Assembly: GCA_014610835.1 (NCBI GenBank)
Contig: QQXM01000017.1
Span: 1 to 57,176, forward strand
Source: Erysipelotrichaceae bacterium 7770_A6
GTDB taxonomy: Bacteria; Bacillota_I; Bacilli_A; Erysipelotrichales; Erysipelotrichaceae
Direction of reading: 5' to 3'
DNA: 57,176 bases
Shown here: piece after piece, positions 17,254 through 27,463 of the stretch
Numbering within the stretch: the stretch's first letter is position 1
Layout of the letters: every line of letters begins with the position of its first letter
Made by a program: the position numbers and the translations under genes
The notes under the pieces: generated by a model
Databases searched by the model: none
Seen by the model: the letters and a program-made list of their open reading frames with translations, nothing else
Told to the model about the DNA's origin: nothing

Positions 17254-18147
17254 TTATCTTTTTTCACCAATCCACTTTAATTCGTATTCACCAGTGACTT
17301 CCAGCGTTCCACCATTAGACAAGTCAATCGAATCTTCTGTTTCATAGTAGTCCGTAATTCTTCCAAGAGAATCTTTGACATGCAGTCCTGCATCTTTTAA
17401 TGCCTTGACTTGATAAATACCTGGACGCAAAGAGCGAGGAATGTCATAGACGCCAGGTGTAATTCTTAATTCATTATCATTCTTGATATAGATAAGATGT
17501 TCATCTTTATGATTCTTTGCGGCATTCACTTTCTGATAGAATCTTTCTCTAATGAAGAACATTTCTGCATTTTCTACTGCGTAAGTGAATGTTTTTGTTG
17601 GCGTTACAACTCTGATTTTGTCTGTATCATTTGTATTTCTAACAACATATCCTAATCTATGACAGTTGATAATATGTTCAGACATGAAGTAAACAGCTGC
17701 TTCTGTTTCGTACAGCATACCTTCAATTTTCATAGATTCTTTTTTGCTGACGGCATCTGGAATATTATTGATTGTAGATTTTCTAACTTCCACAATACTT
17801 CTAGGAGAATATTCATTTGGAATACTGCTTGGAGAAACGCGAAGATTTGCACGAATGGCATTGATACAATGTTCTCCTTCATGTAATAGGATCTTAGGTA
17901 AAGGATATAAACGCGCGATGATATCTTCTGGCTTGTTTGTTTCCAAGTATGTATCCATGATCATATCTTTCATATGTGGCTGCGCAGTTACAATACGTTG
18001 AAAGATATCATATTTTACAGGAAGACCATGTTCACTGATGATTTGTCTGCAGTTTTTACAAACATAGTGTCCATCTGCCAGCTTTTCCGGACGATTAAAT
18101 AATCCTCCCAATTCGGATAAACAAAAATCACATACTTTTTTTGCCAT
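17254..18147 (-). CDS. DUF4428 zinc-ribbon domain protein
   Basis: 297 residues. The N-terminus AKKVCDFCLSELGG and DGHYVCKNCRQII gives a four-cysteine zinc ribbon (Cys6, 9, 30, 33) of the DUF4428 type. The middle and C-terminal parts are soluble and mixed alpha/beta, without membrane segments or a signal peptide; the C-terminus contains RPGIYQVKALKDAGL and ends in TGEYELKWIGEKR. The start at 18147 is preceded by AAGGAGA; the open frame reaches 18201, but there is no signal there. Transcribed away from the str operon. No function is known to me. Confidence 0.7.
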   Translation of the reverse strand: MAKKVCDFCLSELGGLFNRPEKLADGHYVCKNCRQIISEHGLPVKYDIFQRIVTAQPHMKDMIMDTYLETNKPEDIIARLYPLPKILLHEGEHCINAIRANLRVSPSSIPNEYSPRSIVEVRKSTINNIPDAVSKKESMKIEGMLYETEAAVYFMSEHIINCHRLGYVVRNTNDTDKIRVVTPTKTFTYAVENAEMFFIRERFYQKVNAAKNHKDEHLIYIKNDNELRITPGVYDIPRSLRPGIYQVKALKDAGLHVKDSLGRITDYYETEDSIDLSNGGTLEVTGEYELKWIGEKR

Positions 18148-18297
18148 AAAAAATCTCCTTGCTTTAGCTATTATAGCATAAAAGGAATTTGGAATATGCA
18201 CCTTATCTTATTAATAAGCGTGCATGTGAAAGTGCGTGGAAATTATTTGCGATGAAGTGTTAAAAATACATTGATTATTATGCAGAAAATGAATATT

Positions 18298-18370
18298 TGG
18301 CACACACGGATGTGTGGACAAACTTTTTTGCAAAAAAGTATTGACAGATATATGGTAACAACTGTAATAT
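18298..18370 (+). promoter_or_regulatory. str operon promoter and upstream palindromes
   Basis: TTGACA at 18341-18346 and TAATAT at 18365-18370, with an 18-base spacer. Upstream lie a perfect 18-base palindrome ACTTTTTTGCAAAAAAGT (18322-18339), one base from the -35, and CACACGGATGTGTG (18303-18316), whose close copy recurs in the leader. The segment 18298-18321 fits TGGCAC-N10-GTGGACAA, also found before the S10 promoter. Confidence 0.75.
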
Positions 18371-18388
18371 ATACGAGCTTAGCGAAAA

Positions 18389-18450
18389 TTGGCTTTACTT
18401 TGGTAGAGCCAAAAAATAAGGTTAAGAATGACGCACACGGTTGTGTGTGC
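18389..18450 (+). promoter_or_regulatory. Structured leader of the str operon
   Basis: A ten-base-pair hairpin (18389-18398 with 18403-18412, TTTG loop, one G-U pair), and a second hairpin GCACAC/GTGTGC (18433-18438 with 18445-18450) directly before the rpsL ribosome binding site. They may serve ribosomal-protein autoregulation; this is inference. Confidence 0.5.
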
Positions 18451-18471
18451 ATAAGCGAAAGGAGAAAGAAA

Positions 18472-18888
18472 ATGCCAACAATAAACCAGTTAGTACGTAA
18501 AGGCCGTACTGATAAAGTTTACAAGTCAAAGTCCCCTGCATTAAACAGAGGATTCAACAGTTTGAAGAAGAAACCTACAAACTTGAGCAGCCCACAGAAG
18601 AGAGGTGTCTGCACTCGTGTAGGTACAATGACTCCTAAGAAGCCAAACTCTGCATTAAGAAAGTATGCCCGTGTTAGACTTTCCAACGGTATGGAAGTTA
18701 CAGCATATATTCCAGGTGTAGGACATAACTTACAGGAACACTCTGTAGTTATGATCAGAGGTGGCCGTGTTAAGGATCTGCCAGGTGTTCGTTACCACAT
18801 TATCAGAGGTACATTAGATTGTGCTGGTGTTAACGAAAGAAATCAGTCCCGTTCATTATACGGTGCTAAAAAACCTAAGAAGAAGTAA
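18472..18888 (+). CDS. rpsL: Ribosomal protein uS12
   Basis: 138 residues. Decoding-centre protein of the 30S subunit. It shows [31 protein letters not shown] and [12 protein letters not shown]. The Lys-Lys-Pro-Asn segment is the wild-type form associated with streptomycin sensitivity. The start at 18472 follows AAAGGAGAAAG; the longer frame from 18271 runs through the promoter and is rejected. First gene of the str operon. Confidence 0.98.
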   Translation: MPTINQLVRKGRTDKVYKSKSPALNRGFNSLKKKPTNLSSPQKRGVCTRVGTMTPKKPNSALRKYARVRLSNGMEVTAYIPGVGHNLQEHSVVMIRGGRVKDLPGVRYHIIRGTLDCAGVNERNQSRSLYGAKKPKKK

Positions 18889-18895
18889 GAGATAG

Positions 18896-19381
<486 letters not shown>

Positions 19382-19400
19382 TTAGAGAAAGGAGCTAAAA

Positions 19401-21473
19401 ATGCCAAGAGAGTTCCCATTAAACAAGATTCGTAATATCGGAATCATGGCTCACATTGATGCTGGTAAGACAACAACAACTGAACGTATCCTTTATTACA
19501 CAGGTAAGATTTACAAGATCGGTGAGACTCACGATGGCGCTTCCCAGATGGACTGGATGGCTCAGGAACAGGAACGTGGTATCACAATCACTTCTGCAGC
19601 TACAACATGCCACTGGAAAGATTGTCAGATCAACATTATCGATACACCGGGTCACGTAGACTTCACAGCTGAAGTTGAAAGATCTTTACGTGTACTTGAT
19701 GGTGCTGTAACAGTCCTTGACTCAAAGGCTGGTGTTGAACCACAGACAGAAACTGTTTGGAGACAGGCTTCTGAATATAAAGTTCCACGTATCGTTTTCT
19801 CTAACAAGATGGACGCTACTGGTGCTGACTTCGATATGAGTGTTAACTCTATCGGTGATCGCTTAGGCGCTAAGGCAGCTGCTATCCAGATGCCTATCGG
19901 TGCTGAAGCAAGTTTCCGTGGAATCATTGACTTAGTTACAATGAAACAGGAAATGTATACAAATGACTTAGGTACAGATATCCAGGTTGGCGAAATTGAT
20001 GAACAGTTCAAGGAAGAAGCTGAAATGAAACATGCTGCATTACTTGAAGCTATCGCTGACTATGATGAAGACCTCATGATGAAGGTTCTTGAAGGTGAAG
20101 AACCAACAGTTGAAGAAATCAAGGCTGCTATCCGTAAGGGTGTTATGACTTCTGAATTCTTCCCAGTTCTTTGTGGATCTGCATATAAGAACAAGGGTGT
20201 TCAGATGTTATTAGACGCTGTTGTAGATTACTTGCCAGCTCCAACTGATATTGAAGCTATTCAGGGTCATTTACTTGATGGTGAAGAAGCAGTTCGTAAG
20301 CCAAGTGATGATGAACCATTCTCAGCTCTTGCATTCAAGATTGCAACTGACCCATTCGTAGGAAGATTAACATACTTCAGAGTTTACTCTGGACATGCTT
20401 CCGCAGGCTCTTATGTATTAAATGCTACAAAGGGCAAGAGAGAAAGACTTGGACGTCTTGTAAGAATGCACGCTAACCACCGTGCTGATATCGATGAAGT
20501 TTATACTGGTGATATCGCTGGTGCTGTTGGTCTTAAGTTCACAACAACATCCGATACACTCTGTGCTGAAAATGCACCAATCGAGTTGATGCAGATGGTA
20601 TTCCCAGAACCAGTTATCCAGATGTCTGTTGAACCAAAGACAAAGGCTGACTCTCAGAAGATGGATTCTGCTTTACAGAAGTTAGCAGAAGAAGATCCAA
20701 CTTTCAAAGCTTATACTGATGAAGAAACAGGCCAGACAATCATTGCCGGTGTCGGTGAACTTCAATTAGATATCATTCTTGACCGTATGAGAAGAGAATT
20801 CAAGGTTGAAGCAACTGCAGGTGCTCCTCAGGTAGCTTACCGTGAAACAATCAAGTCCGAAGCTGAAGTACAAGGTAAGTTTGTAAGACAGTCCGGTGGT
20901 CACGGTCAGTATGGTGATGTTTGGATTAGATTTAAGCCAAACCCAGGTAAGGGATTCGAATTCGAAGATCAGACTGTTGGTGGATCAATTCCTAAGGAAT
21001 TCATCAAGCCTACACAGGCAGGTCTTGAAGAAGCTCTTCCAAATGGTCTTGTAGCTGGATTCCCAGTTGTTGATATTCGTGCTGAACTATTTGATGGTTC
21101 TTACCATGATGTCGACTCCTCTGAACAGGCATATAAGATTGCTGCATCCTTAGCTCTTAAGGAAGCTGCGAAGAAATGTAACCCAACAATTCTAGAACCT
21201 ATCATGGCTGTAGATATTACTGCTCCATCTGAATACTTAGGTGCAGTTATGGGTGACGTTACTAAGAGACGTGGTCAGATCCGTGAACAGGAAGAAACAG
21301 GTAATGCAATCAAGGTTAAGGCATTCGTACCATTAGCTGAAATGTTTGGTTACGTTACAGACCTTCGTGGATTTACACAGGGTCGTGGTATCTTCTCAAT
21401 GCAGATGGACCACTATGAAGAAGTTCCTAAGAATATCGCTAAGGAAATTATTGAAGCACACGCTTCTAAGTAA
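19401..21473 (+). CDS. fusA: Elongation factor G
   Basis: 690 residues. The GTPase that drives translocation on the ribosome. The G motifs [22 protein letters not shown] and NKMD are present, followed by domains II-V ([18 protein letters not shown] marks domain [17 protein letters not shown] is near the C-terminus). Typical length. A ribosome binding site AAAGGAG precedes it. The 105-base gap to tuf holds a strong hairpin. Confidence 0.98.
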   Translation: MPREFPLNKIRNIGIMAHIDAGKTTTTERILYYTGKIYKIGETHDGASQMDWMAQEQERGITITSAATTCHWKDCQINIIDTPGHVDFTAEVERSLRVLDGAVTVLDSKAGVEPQTETVWRQASEYKVPRIVFSNKMDATGADFDMSVNSIGDRLGAKAAAIQMPIGAEASFRGIIDLVTMKQEMYTNDLGTDIQVGEIDEQFKEEAEMKHAALLEAIADYDEDLMMKVLEGEEPTVEEIKAAIRKGVMTSEFFPVLCGSAYKNKGVQMLLDAVVDYLPAPTDIEAIQGHLLDGEEAVRKPSDDEPFSALAFKIATDPFVGRLTYFRVYSGHASAGSYVLNATKGKRERLGRLVRMHANHRADIDEVYTGDIAGAVGLKFTTTSDTLCAENAPIELMQMVFPEPVIQMSVEPKTKADSQKMDSALQKLAEEDPTFKAYTDEETGQTIIAGVGELQLDIILDRMRREFKVEATAGAPQVAYRETIKSEAEVQGKFVRQSGGHGQYGDVWIRFKPNPGKGFEFEDQTVGGSIPKEFIKPTQAGLEEALPNGLVAGFPVVDIRAELFDGSYHDVDSSEQAYKIAASLALKEAAKKCNPTILEPIMAVDITAPSEYLGAVMGDVTKRRGQIREQEETGNAIKVKAFVPLAEMFGYVTDLRGFTQGRGIFSMQMDHYEEVPKNIAKEIIEAHASK

Positions 21474-21505
21474 TATTCTGTTTGGAATAAAAAATGTTGT
21501 AATTT

Positions 21506-21536
21506 AGTTTGCCATCATATAAAATGATGGCAGACT
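21506..21536 (+). promoter_or_regulatory. Intercistronic hairpin between fusA and tuf
   Basis: AGTTTGCCATCAT (21506-21518) pairs with ATGATGGCAGACT (21524-21536) around ATAAA, 13 base pairs including one G-U. No T-run follows, so it is more likely an mRNA-stability or processing element, or a weak terminator, than a full stop. Confidence 0.6.
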
Positions 21537-21578
21537 GAATAAGTTAAAAAAGTAAAAAACTGGAGGAAAAAAACCAAT

Positions 21579-22772
21579 ATGGCAAAGGAAAAATTCGACC
21601 GTAGCTTAGAGCATGTTAACGTTGGTACTATCGGACACGTTGACCACGGTAAAACAACTCTTACAGCTGCAATCACAAAGTATCTTGCTGATCACCCAGA
21701 AGATGGTAAGGCTTCTTTCGAAGCTTATGACCAGATCGATGGTGCACCAGAAGAAAAAGAACGTGGTATTACTATCAACACAGCTCACGTTGAATACCAG
21801 ACATTAAAGAGACACTATGCACACGTAGACTGCCCAGGCCACGCTGACTATGTTAAGAACATGATCACTGGTGCTGCTCAGATGGATGGTGCTATCCTCG
21901 TAGTTGCTGCTACTGATGGACCAATGCCTCAGACACGTGAACATATCTTACTTGCTCGTCAGGTAGGTGTTCCAGCTATCGTTGTATTCTTAAACAAGTG
22001 CGACATGGTTGATGATGAAGAATTGATCGACCTTGTTGAAATGGAAGTTCGTGAACTTCTTTCTGAGTATGGATTCGATGGAGACAACGCTCCTGTAATC
22101 CGTGGTTCTGCTTTCCAGGCTCTTCAGGGAGATCCAAAGTGGACACCAGCTATCAAGGAATTGCTTGATGCAGTAGATTCATACATTCCAACACCAACAC
22201 ATGACAACGACAAGCCATTCTTAATGGCAGTTGAAGACGTATTCACAATCACAGGTCGTGGTACTGTTGCTACAGGACGTGTAGAACGTGGTGAATTACA
22301 CTTAAACGATGAAGTTGAAATCATTGGTATCAAGGATACATCTAAGACTGTTGTAACAGGTATCGAAATGTTCCGTAAGACTCTTGACTATGCTCAGGCT
22401 GGTGACAACATCGGTGCATTGCTCCGTGGTATTAACCGTGATCAGATCGAACGTGGACAGGTTCTTGCTAAGCCAGGATCCGTTACACCTCATACAAAGT
22501 TCAAGGCTCAGGTTTACGTATTAACTAAGGAAGAAGGCGGACGTCATACACCATTCGTTTCTAACTACCGTCCACAGTTCTACTTCAGAACAACAGACGT
22601 TACTGGTGTAATCACTCTTCCAGAAGGAACAGAACTCTGCATGCCTGGTGATAACGTAGTTATGGAAGTTGAACTTCTTGCTCCTATCGCTATCGAAAAC
22701 GGTACAAAGTTCTCTATCCGTGAAGGTGGTAGAACAGTAGGTTCCGGTTCTATTACAGAAATCGAAGCTTAA
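21579..22772 (+). CDS. tuf: Elongation factor Tu
   Basis: 397 residues. Delivers aminoacyl-tRNA to the ribosome. GTPase motifs are [25 protein letters not shown] and NKCDMVDD; domains II and III follow ([13 protein letters not shown], then a C-terminus [15 protein letters not shown]). Start preceded by TGGAGG. Last gene of the str operon, with a terminator 23 bases beyond. Only one copy is seen in this window. Confidence 0.98.
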   Translation: MAKEKFDRSLEHVNVGTIGHVDHGKTTLTAAITKYLADHPEDGKASFEAYDQIDGAPEEKERGITINTAHVEYQTLKRHYAHVDCPGHADYVKNMITGAAQMDGAILVVAATDGPMPQTREHILLARQVGVPAIVVFLNKCDMVDDEELIDLVEMEVRELLSEYGFDGDNAPVIRGSAFQALQGDPKWTPAIKELLDAVDSYIPTPTHDNDKPFLMAVEDVFTITGRGTVATGRVERGELHLNDEVEIIGIKDTSKTVVTGIEMFRKTLDYAQAGDNIGALLRGINRDQIERGQVLAKPGSVTPHTKFKAQVYVLTKEEGGRHTPFVSNYRPQFYFRTTDVTGVITLPEGTELCMPGDNVVMEVELLAPIAIENGTKFSIREGGRTVGSGSITEIEA

Positions 22773-22794
22773 TTTAATTCTTATTGTTACGTGA

Positions 22795-22824
22795 GGGATA
22801 TCCAATTTGGGTATCTCTTTTTTT
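22795..22824 (+). terminator. Terminator of the str operon
   Basis: GGGATATCC (22795-22803) pairs with GGGTATCTC (22809-22817, with G-U pairs) around AATTT and runs into seven or more T. Confidence 0.8.
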
Positions 22825-22846
22825 GCGTCTGTAGTAATATAAATAC

Positions 22847-23509
22847 ATGATTAAAGGAATTATATTTGATTACGATGGTGTATTAACAAAGAGATATGCT
22901 TCTGCATATCATATGTATCAGTGGATGATTTGTACGCTTGCGAATAAAGACAAAACTGATCTGGATGTTGAGGAAATGGTTCAAAGATGCATGATCTGGG
23001 ATGAATTTGGTCATAGTGATAAAGCTTATGTGCTAGAAAAAATGAAGCAGCACTGGTTTAAAGAGCTAGATGTTTCTTACTGGAGAGCATATTGGTATGA
23101 TCATTTTGATGAATTTCAAATCGTATCTGATGATGCTTTTGATGTGTTGAACAAATTGCATACGCATTATAAATTAGCTATTTTATCGAATGGTTTTTCA
23201 CATGCTCAACATAAAAAAATTTCATCACTCCATTTAGAATCGTATTTCGATGAAGTTGTTGTTTCTGGAGATTATGAGATTCAAAAACCTGATACTAGAA
23301 TTTTCCAGATTGCTTGTGATAAGTTAAAGTTGTCACCAAATGAGGCAGCAATGATTGGAGATACATTCTTTACAGATTTGTCTGGTGCGATGCGAATTGG
23401 AATGCAGCCTGTATGGTATTGCCATGAAAGAAGACCAATTTCTGATTTGAATGTTCCAATCGTTCATGATTTTAAAGAAATAGAACAATATTTCTTAGGT
23501 AATCAATAA
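22847..23509 (+). CDS. HAD-superfamily hydrolase
   Basis: 220 residues. Haloacid-dehalogenase-type phosphatase with all four motifs: I FDYDGVLT, II ILSNG, III lysine in IQKPDTRIF, IV IGDTFFTDLSGA. The helical cap between motifs I and II is of the C1 type. Substrate unknown; likely a cytosolic small phosphate ester. The ATG has no Shine-Dalgarno and lies exactly seven bases after TAATAT, so the message may be leaderless. The barnase-like gene starts two bases after its stop codon, so both are probably co-transcribed. Confidence 0.88.
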   Translation: MIKGIIFDYDGVLTKRYASAYHMYQWMICTLANKDKTDLDVEEMVQRCMIWDEFGHSDKAYVLEKMKQHWFKELDVSYWRAYWYDHFDEFQIVSDDAFDVLNKLHTHYKLAILSNGFSHAQHKKISSLHLESYFDEVVVSGDYEIQKPDTRIFQIACDKLKLSPNEAAMIGDTFFTDLSGAMRIGMQPVWYCHERRPISDLNVPIVHDFKEIEQYFLGNQ

Positions 23510-23510
23510 T

Positions 23511-23954
23511 ATGCTTCGGAAATTAAGAGTTTATATTTTATTTTCTTTTTTACTTTTTGGATGTGTTCCGCAACCTTTAAAAGAATCAGCAAAAACGTAC
23601 CAATCGCAAAATATTAGTGAAACAATTGAAACAGATCAAAAAGAGAAAGTTGCTTTATATATTCATACGTATTCACACCTTCCATCGAATTACATGACAA
23701 AAAAAGAAGCTAGATTGCATGGATGGGAATCCGGAGCTTTATCAAAAATATTACCTGTGAAAAGTATTGGTGGTGATCGGTATGGAAACTATGAAGAAGT
23801 TTTGCCTGTCGATGATGTATACTACGAGTGTGATATAGATACAGAAGGAAAAACTTCAAGAGGGAAGAAAAGAATCGTGTATTCAAAAGATGGAGATATC
23901 TGGTATACAGAAGATCATTATGATACTTTTAAGCAATTATATGAAGGCGAGTAA
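23511..23954 (+). CDS. Barnase-family ribonuclease lipoprotein
   Basis: 147 residues. A signal peptide with lipobox LLFGC (Cys18) predicts an outward-facing membrane-anchored lipoprotein. Residues 50-140 match the barnase/N1 microbial ribonuclease fold: LPSNYMTKKEARLHGW, then KSIGGDRYGNYEEVLP, ending WYTEDHYDTF. The catalytic set is preserved: Lys64, Glu106, Arg117, Arg121 and His136 correspond to barnase K27, E73, R83, R87 and H102, with one extra residue between Glu106 and Arg117. It should cut single-stranded RNA outside the cell. A barstar-like gene lies 6 kb downstream (29958). Starts two bases after the HAD stop codon, with no clear ribosome binding site, so coupled translation is likely. 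Confidence 0.87.
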   Translation: MLRKLRVYILFSFLLFGCVPQPLKESAKTYQSQNISETIETDQKEKVALYIHTYSHLPSNYMTKKEARLHGWESGALSKILPVKSIGGDRYGNYEEVLPVDDVYYECDIDTEGKTSRGKKRIVYSKDGDIWYTEDHYDTFKQLYEGE

Positions 23955-23982
23955 ATATGGATTGGATTGGTGGTAAAAGCGT

Positions 23983-24969
23983 ATGGCAAAGATTACAATT
24001 GATGATATCGCAAAAAAAGTGAATGTAAGCAAAAGTACAGTTTCTCGTTATTTAAATGGAGGAAGTGTCAAAGCAAGTACAAGAGAAAAAATTCAAGAAA
24101 TCGTGGATCAATATGATTATCATCCGAATGCATTTGCAAGATTAAATGCAAAGCAAAGTAGGATGATTGGTGTTATTCTTCCAACGTTGAACTCAAAAGT
24201 AACCTCGCGTGTCATTACAAGTATCGATCGATATCTGAGAGATCGCGATTATGTAACGATTATTCGTAATAGTGATCATGATATTGCGTTAGAATTAGAG
24301 AATTTATCTAGATTAATTAATCTTGGCGTAGATGGTATTGTTTTAAGTTCTATTTCAATCACAGAAGAGCATCATAAACTGATTAATAGTACAAATATAC
24401 CTGTAATTATTTTGGCACAGGAAGATGATCAAGTCCCTTGCATTGTGAATGATGAATATAATGCGGGTAAGTTTATAGGGGAATATATCGGAAAAAAAGG
24501 ACATAAAAAAATTGGCTTTATTACAGTGGATGAAAATGATCGTGCTGTTGGTGTGTTAAGAAAACAGGGCGTTTTGGATGGATTGGAGAAATATTCTGTA
24601 GATTCAATCAATATTGAATACAGTGATTTTAGTTTTGTGGATGCACAGAATGCAACGTGGAAATTATTAACCGAACATAATGATATTGATGCGATCATTT
24701 GTGCAACGGATCGATTAGCATTTGGCGCTTATCGTGTTCTTAGGAAGAATGGATATCATATTCCTTTAGATGTATCTGTTATTGGATTTGGTGGATATGA
24801 AGAGAGTGAGTTGATTGTTCCTGAATTAACAACATTAATGTTTGATTCGTATGAAATGGGAGAACTTGCTGCACAGACAATTACAGATATGATTGAGGGA
24901 CGTGAAGTGAAACAAAAGCAAATTATTCATTATTCATTCATTGAAAGACGAAGTGTGAGTAAACGATAA
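23983..24969 (+). CDS. scrR: LacI-family repressor, probable sucrose regulator
   Basis: 328 residues. The N-terminal helix-turn-helix MAKITIDDIAKKVNVSKSTVSRYLNG is followed by the hinge region and a periplasmic-binding-like effector domain (GVILPTLNSKVTSRV, VIGFGGYEESELIVPELTT). Predicted to bind the two palindromic operators at the promoter of the sucrose PTS gene (25485-25500 and 25544-25557). Sits between the barnase gene and a pRiA4b ORF-3-like gene, 31 bases before the latter. Sucrose specificity is inferred from neighbours; a fructose or other beta-fructoside ligand is possible. Confidence 0.88.
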   Translation: MAKITIDDIAKKVNVSKSTVSRYLNGGSVKASTREKIQEIVDQYDYHPNAFARLNAKQSRMIGVILPTLNSKVTSRVITSIDRYLRDRDYVTIIRNSDHDIALELENLSRLINLGVDGIVLSSISITEEHHKLINSTNIPVIILAQEDDQVPCIVNDEYNAGKFIGEYIGKKGHKKIGFITVDENDRAVGVLRKQGVLDGLEKYSVDSINIEYSDFSFVDAQNATWKLLTEHNDIDAIICATDRLAFGAYRVLRKNGYHIPLDVSVIGFGGYEESELIVPELTTLMFDSYEMGELAAQTITDMIEGREVKQKQIIHYSFIERRSVSKR

Positions 24970-25000
24970 TAAGAAATAAGAGAAGGAGATGAGCTGAAGG

Positions 25001-25414
25001 ATGCGCAAACAGTATTCAATGAAGGTTTATCCTGATGGTAAAGGCCGTGAAGTATATAGAAATATTGAAATTTGTGGTAATAATACATTAGATCAATTGT
25101 GCAAAATAATCATGTATGCATTTGATTTTTTGGATGAGCATTTGTATGAATTTTGTATGGATAATCGTGCGTATAGTGAAAATGCATATCAATCTTGTCC
25201 TGAATGTGATGAACCATCAACAGATATAACTTTGGACGAAGTTGGACTCAGCAAAGGGCAAAAATTTACATTACACTATGATTTTGGAGATGATTGGTTG
25301 TTCAGAATTGCAGTGACGAAAATTAGTGAAGTGCAAGAAGAATCTAAGCCGCGTATTGTTAAGAGTAAAGGTAAAATTCAACAATATCCGGAAAATGATG
25401 ACGTATTTTATTAG
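25001..25414 (+). CDS. Plasmid pRiA4b ORF-3-like protein
   Basis: 137 residues. Belongs to the PRiA4_ORF3 family (PF07929): an N-terminal YSMKVYPDGKGREVYRNIEI, a helix IIMYAFDFLDEHLYEF, and the hallmark FTLHYDFGDDWLFRI. A small cytosolic protein without a known activity; relatives often accompany mobile elements. It carries CPEC in its middle, perhaps a half metal site. Follows the LacI gene by 31 bases with an AAGGAGA ribosome binding site, and is closed by its own terminator, so it is not part of the PTS transcript. Confidence 0.8.
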   Translation: MRKQYSMKVYPDGKGREVYRNIEICGNNTLDQLCKIIMYAFDFLDEHLYEFCMDNRAYSENAYQSCPECDEPSTDITLDEVGLSKGQKFTLHYDFGDDWLFRIAVTKISEVQEESKPRIVKSKGKIQQYPENDDVFY

Positions 25415-25448
25415 GATTTTGTGAAGTTCAAATTATGTCAAAGTTGAT

Positions 25449-25486
25449 AAATACTTTCTCAGGAGTGAGGAAGTATTTATTTTTTT
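25449..25486 (+). terminator. Terminator before the sucrose promoter
   Basis: AAATACTTTCTC (25449-25460) pairs with GAGGAAGTATTT (25467-25478), followed by a T-run to 25486. It isolates the regulator genes from the PTS transcript. Confidence 0.88.
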
Positions 25487-25557
25487 GGAACCGATTTCAA
25501 AAATGTGTTGACAACATAAATAACAAGCTTATAATAGCAATTGTGGAACCGGTTCCA
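25485..25557 (+). promoter_or_regulatory. Sucrose operon promoter with two LacI-type operators
   Basis: TTGACA (25508-25513) and TATAAT (25530-25535), 16-base spacer. Operator 2, TGGAACCGGTTCCA (25544-25557), is a perfect palindrome over the start site; operator 1, TTGGAACCGATTTCAA (25485-25500), is an imperfect copy upstream of the -35. The centre-to-centre spacing is about 58 bases, suitable for loop formation by a LacI-type tetramer. Confidence 0.88.
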
Positions 25558-25576
25558 TTCCGGTGGGAGGAAAATT

Positions 25577-27463
25577 ATGGATTATGTAAGAATCGCACAA
25601 GAAGTAATTGAAAATGTAGGTGGAAAAGAGAATATCATTTCCGTTACACATTGTGCGACAAGATTGAGATTTCAGCTTCGTAACAATCATTTACGCAATG
25701 AAGATGTCATTAGTGATATTGAAGGAGTTAAAGGTGTATTTCTTTCACAGACACAATTTCAGATCATCTTTGGATCTGGTCTTGTAAGTCTTGTATGTGA
25801 TGAAGTGCAGAAACAATTAGGATTTGATACAAATACTGCTGTAGAAGAAACAAAGGAAGAAGGAAATGCATTACAGAGATTTGTAAAGATGTTAAGTGAT
25901 ATCTTTGTTCCAATCATTCCAGCAATCGTTGCAGGTGGTTTGTTGATGGGATTGAATAATGTATTAACAGCCGGCATGTTTGATGGCAGATCCATCATTG
26001 ACATTTATCCACAATGGAATGGATTAGCTACGGCAATCAATACATTTGCGAATGCGCCATTTACATTCTTGCCAGTACTTATCGGCTTTAGTGCTACAAA
26101 GAAATTCGGAGGAAATCCATATTTAGGTGCAGCAATGGGTATGATCATGGTACATCCAGATCTATTGAATGCATATAACATTGGCATTGCAGAACCTCCA
26201 TATTGGAATATTCTCGGATTCAAGATTGCGGCAATCGGTTATCAGGGAACAGTTCTTCCAGTTCTAGCAGTATCATTTATTTTAGCAACAATTGAAAAGA
26301 AGCTTCATAAAGTTACGCCAACATGGCTGGATAACTTAACAACACCAATGTTATCTATTATTGTGACTTCTTTCTTAACATTCATTTTTGTTGGACCGGT
26401 ATTAAGAGAAGCAGGAAATATATTAGCTGCCGGTATTACATGGGGATATAACACACTTGGATTTATTGGTGGTGGATTATTTGGCTTATTCTATGCACCA
26501 ATTTGCTTGACGGGTATGCACCATAGCTTTATTGCGATTGAAACACAGCTTATTGCTGATGTTGCACATACAGGCGGCAGTTTTATTTTCACAACAGCAA
26601 GTATGAATAACGTAGCACAAGGTGCAGCTGTATTAGCAGTATTATTCATGACAAAAAATGAAAAGCTAAAATCAATCTGCTCTGCTTCAGGCGTTTCTGC
26701 ATTACTAGGTATTACAGAACCAGCAATGTTTGGCGTGACTTTAAAACTAAAATATCCATTCTATGCTGCAATGGCAGGATCTGCTGCAGGAAGTGCATAT
26801 TGTGCTGCTACAAAAGTACTTGCACAGGCAATGGGTGCAGCAGGTATTCCAGGTATTATTTCAATGAAACCATCAGATTATGTTAATTTTATGATTGGCT
26901 TAGTATTATCTATGGTTGTTTCTGCAATTCTTACAGCTTTCTTTTTTAAGAAATATGATTTAGATCATGCGGATGAAAAGAAGACAGAAGTTAAAGAAAA
27001 TACAAAAACAGAATTCATTACATCCTGCATGAAAGGTACAGTGAAAGATATCAGCGAAGCAGCAGATGCGGTCTTCTCTTCAAAAGCAATGGGAAATGGC
27101 GTTGTTGTTGAACCAGTCAGCGGAGAAGTTTATGCACCAGTTAGTGGAACAGTAAAAATGATTTTTCCAACACAACATGCGATTGGTTTTGAGAGTGAAG
27201 ATGGTGTAGAAGTATTGATTCATATGGGAATTGATACAGTGAATCTCAATGGAGAAGGATTTACATTATCTGTAAAAGAAGGAGATACTGTTCAGCAGGG
27301 ACAGAAGATTGCTGAGATGGATTTAAATCTAATTAGTGAAAAAGGATACAGCACACAGACTATGTTAGTTGTTACAAAAGCAGACGATAGAAATGTGGAA
27401 ACAATTCCAAATGCATCTGCAGATGTGTCTACAAATGTAATTCATATTGTGGAGAATGTGTAA
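25577..27463 (+). CDS. scrA: PTS sucrose transporter, EIIBCA fusion
   Basis: 628 residues. Imports sucrose (or a related beta-glucoside/fructoside) and phosphorylates it. Domain order: EIIB (residues 1-90) with phosphocysteine Cys26 in THCATRLRF; EIIC (about 105-455), ten or so membrane segments, with GITEPAMFGVTLKLKYPFY; EIIA (about 490-628), with the phosphohistidine His549 in VLIHMGIDTV. Many Bacillota sucrose permeases lack EIIA, so this one is self-contained. Start at 25577 after GGGAGG; the upstream frame reads through the operator. Its stop overlaps the next start by one base. Confidence 0.9.
   Translation: MDYVRIAQEVIENVGGKENIISVTHCATRLRFQLRNNHLRNEDVISDIEGVKGVFLSQTQFQIIFGSGLVSLVCDEVQKQLGFDTNTAVEETKEEGNALQRFVKMLSDIFVPIIPAIVAGGLLMGLNNVLTAGMFDGRSIIDIYPQWNGLATAINTFANAPFTFLPVLIGFSATKKFGGNPYLGAAMGMIMVHPDLLNAYNIGIAEPPYWNILGFKIAAIGYQGTVLPVLAVSFILATIEKKLHKVTPTWLDNLTTPMLSIIVTSFLTFIFVGPVLREAGNILAAGITWGYNTLGFIGGGLFGLFYAPICLTGMHHSFIAIETQLIADVAHTGGSFIFTTASMNNVAQGAAVLAVLFMTKNEKLKSICSASGVSALLGITEPAMFGVTLKLKYPFYAAMAGSAAGSAYCAATKVLAQAMGAAGIPGIISMKPSDYVNFMIGLVLSMVVSAILTAFFFKKYDLDHADEKKTEVKENTKTEFITSCMKGTVKDISEAADAVFSSKAMGNGVVVEPVSGEVYAPVSGTVKMIFPTQHAIGFESEDGVEVLIHMGIDTVNLNGEGFTLSVKEGDTVQQGQKIAEMDLNLISEKGYSTQTMLVVTKADDRNVETIPNASADVSTNVIHIVENV

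Noticed and set aside
18298-18321. Sigma-54 promoter (TGGCAC element)
   Set aside because: The GC dinucleotide expected 10 bases downstream of the GG is missing in both copies, and an ordinary TTGACA/TAATAT promoter is present.
18312-18321. DnaA box (TTGTCCACAC on the minus strand)
   Set aside because: A single variant box without neighbours; not enough for an origin or a DnaA-regulated site.
25544-25557. CcpA catabolite site (cre)
   Set aside because: The palindrome is close to the cre pattern but differs at two conserved positions and is a better fit to the operator of the neighbouring LacI-family repressor; dual use cannot be excluded.
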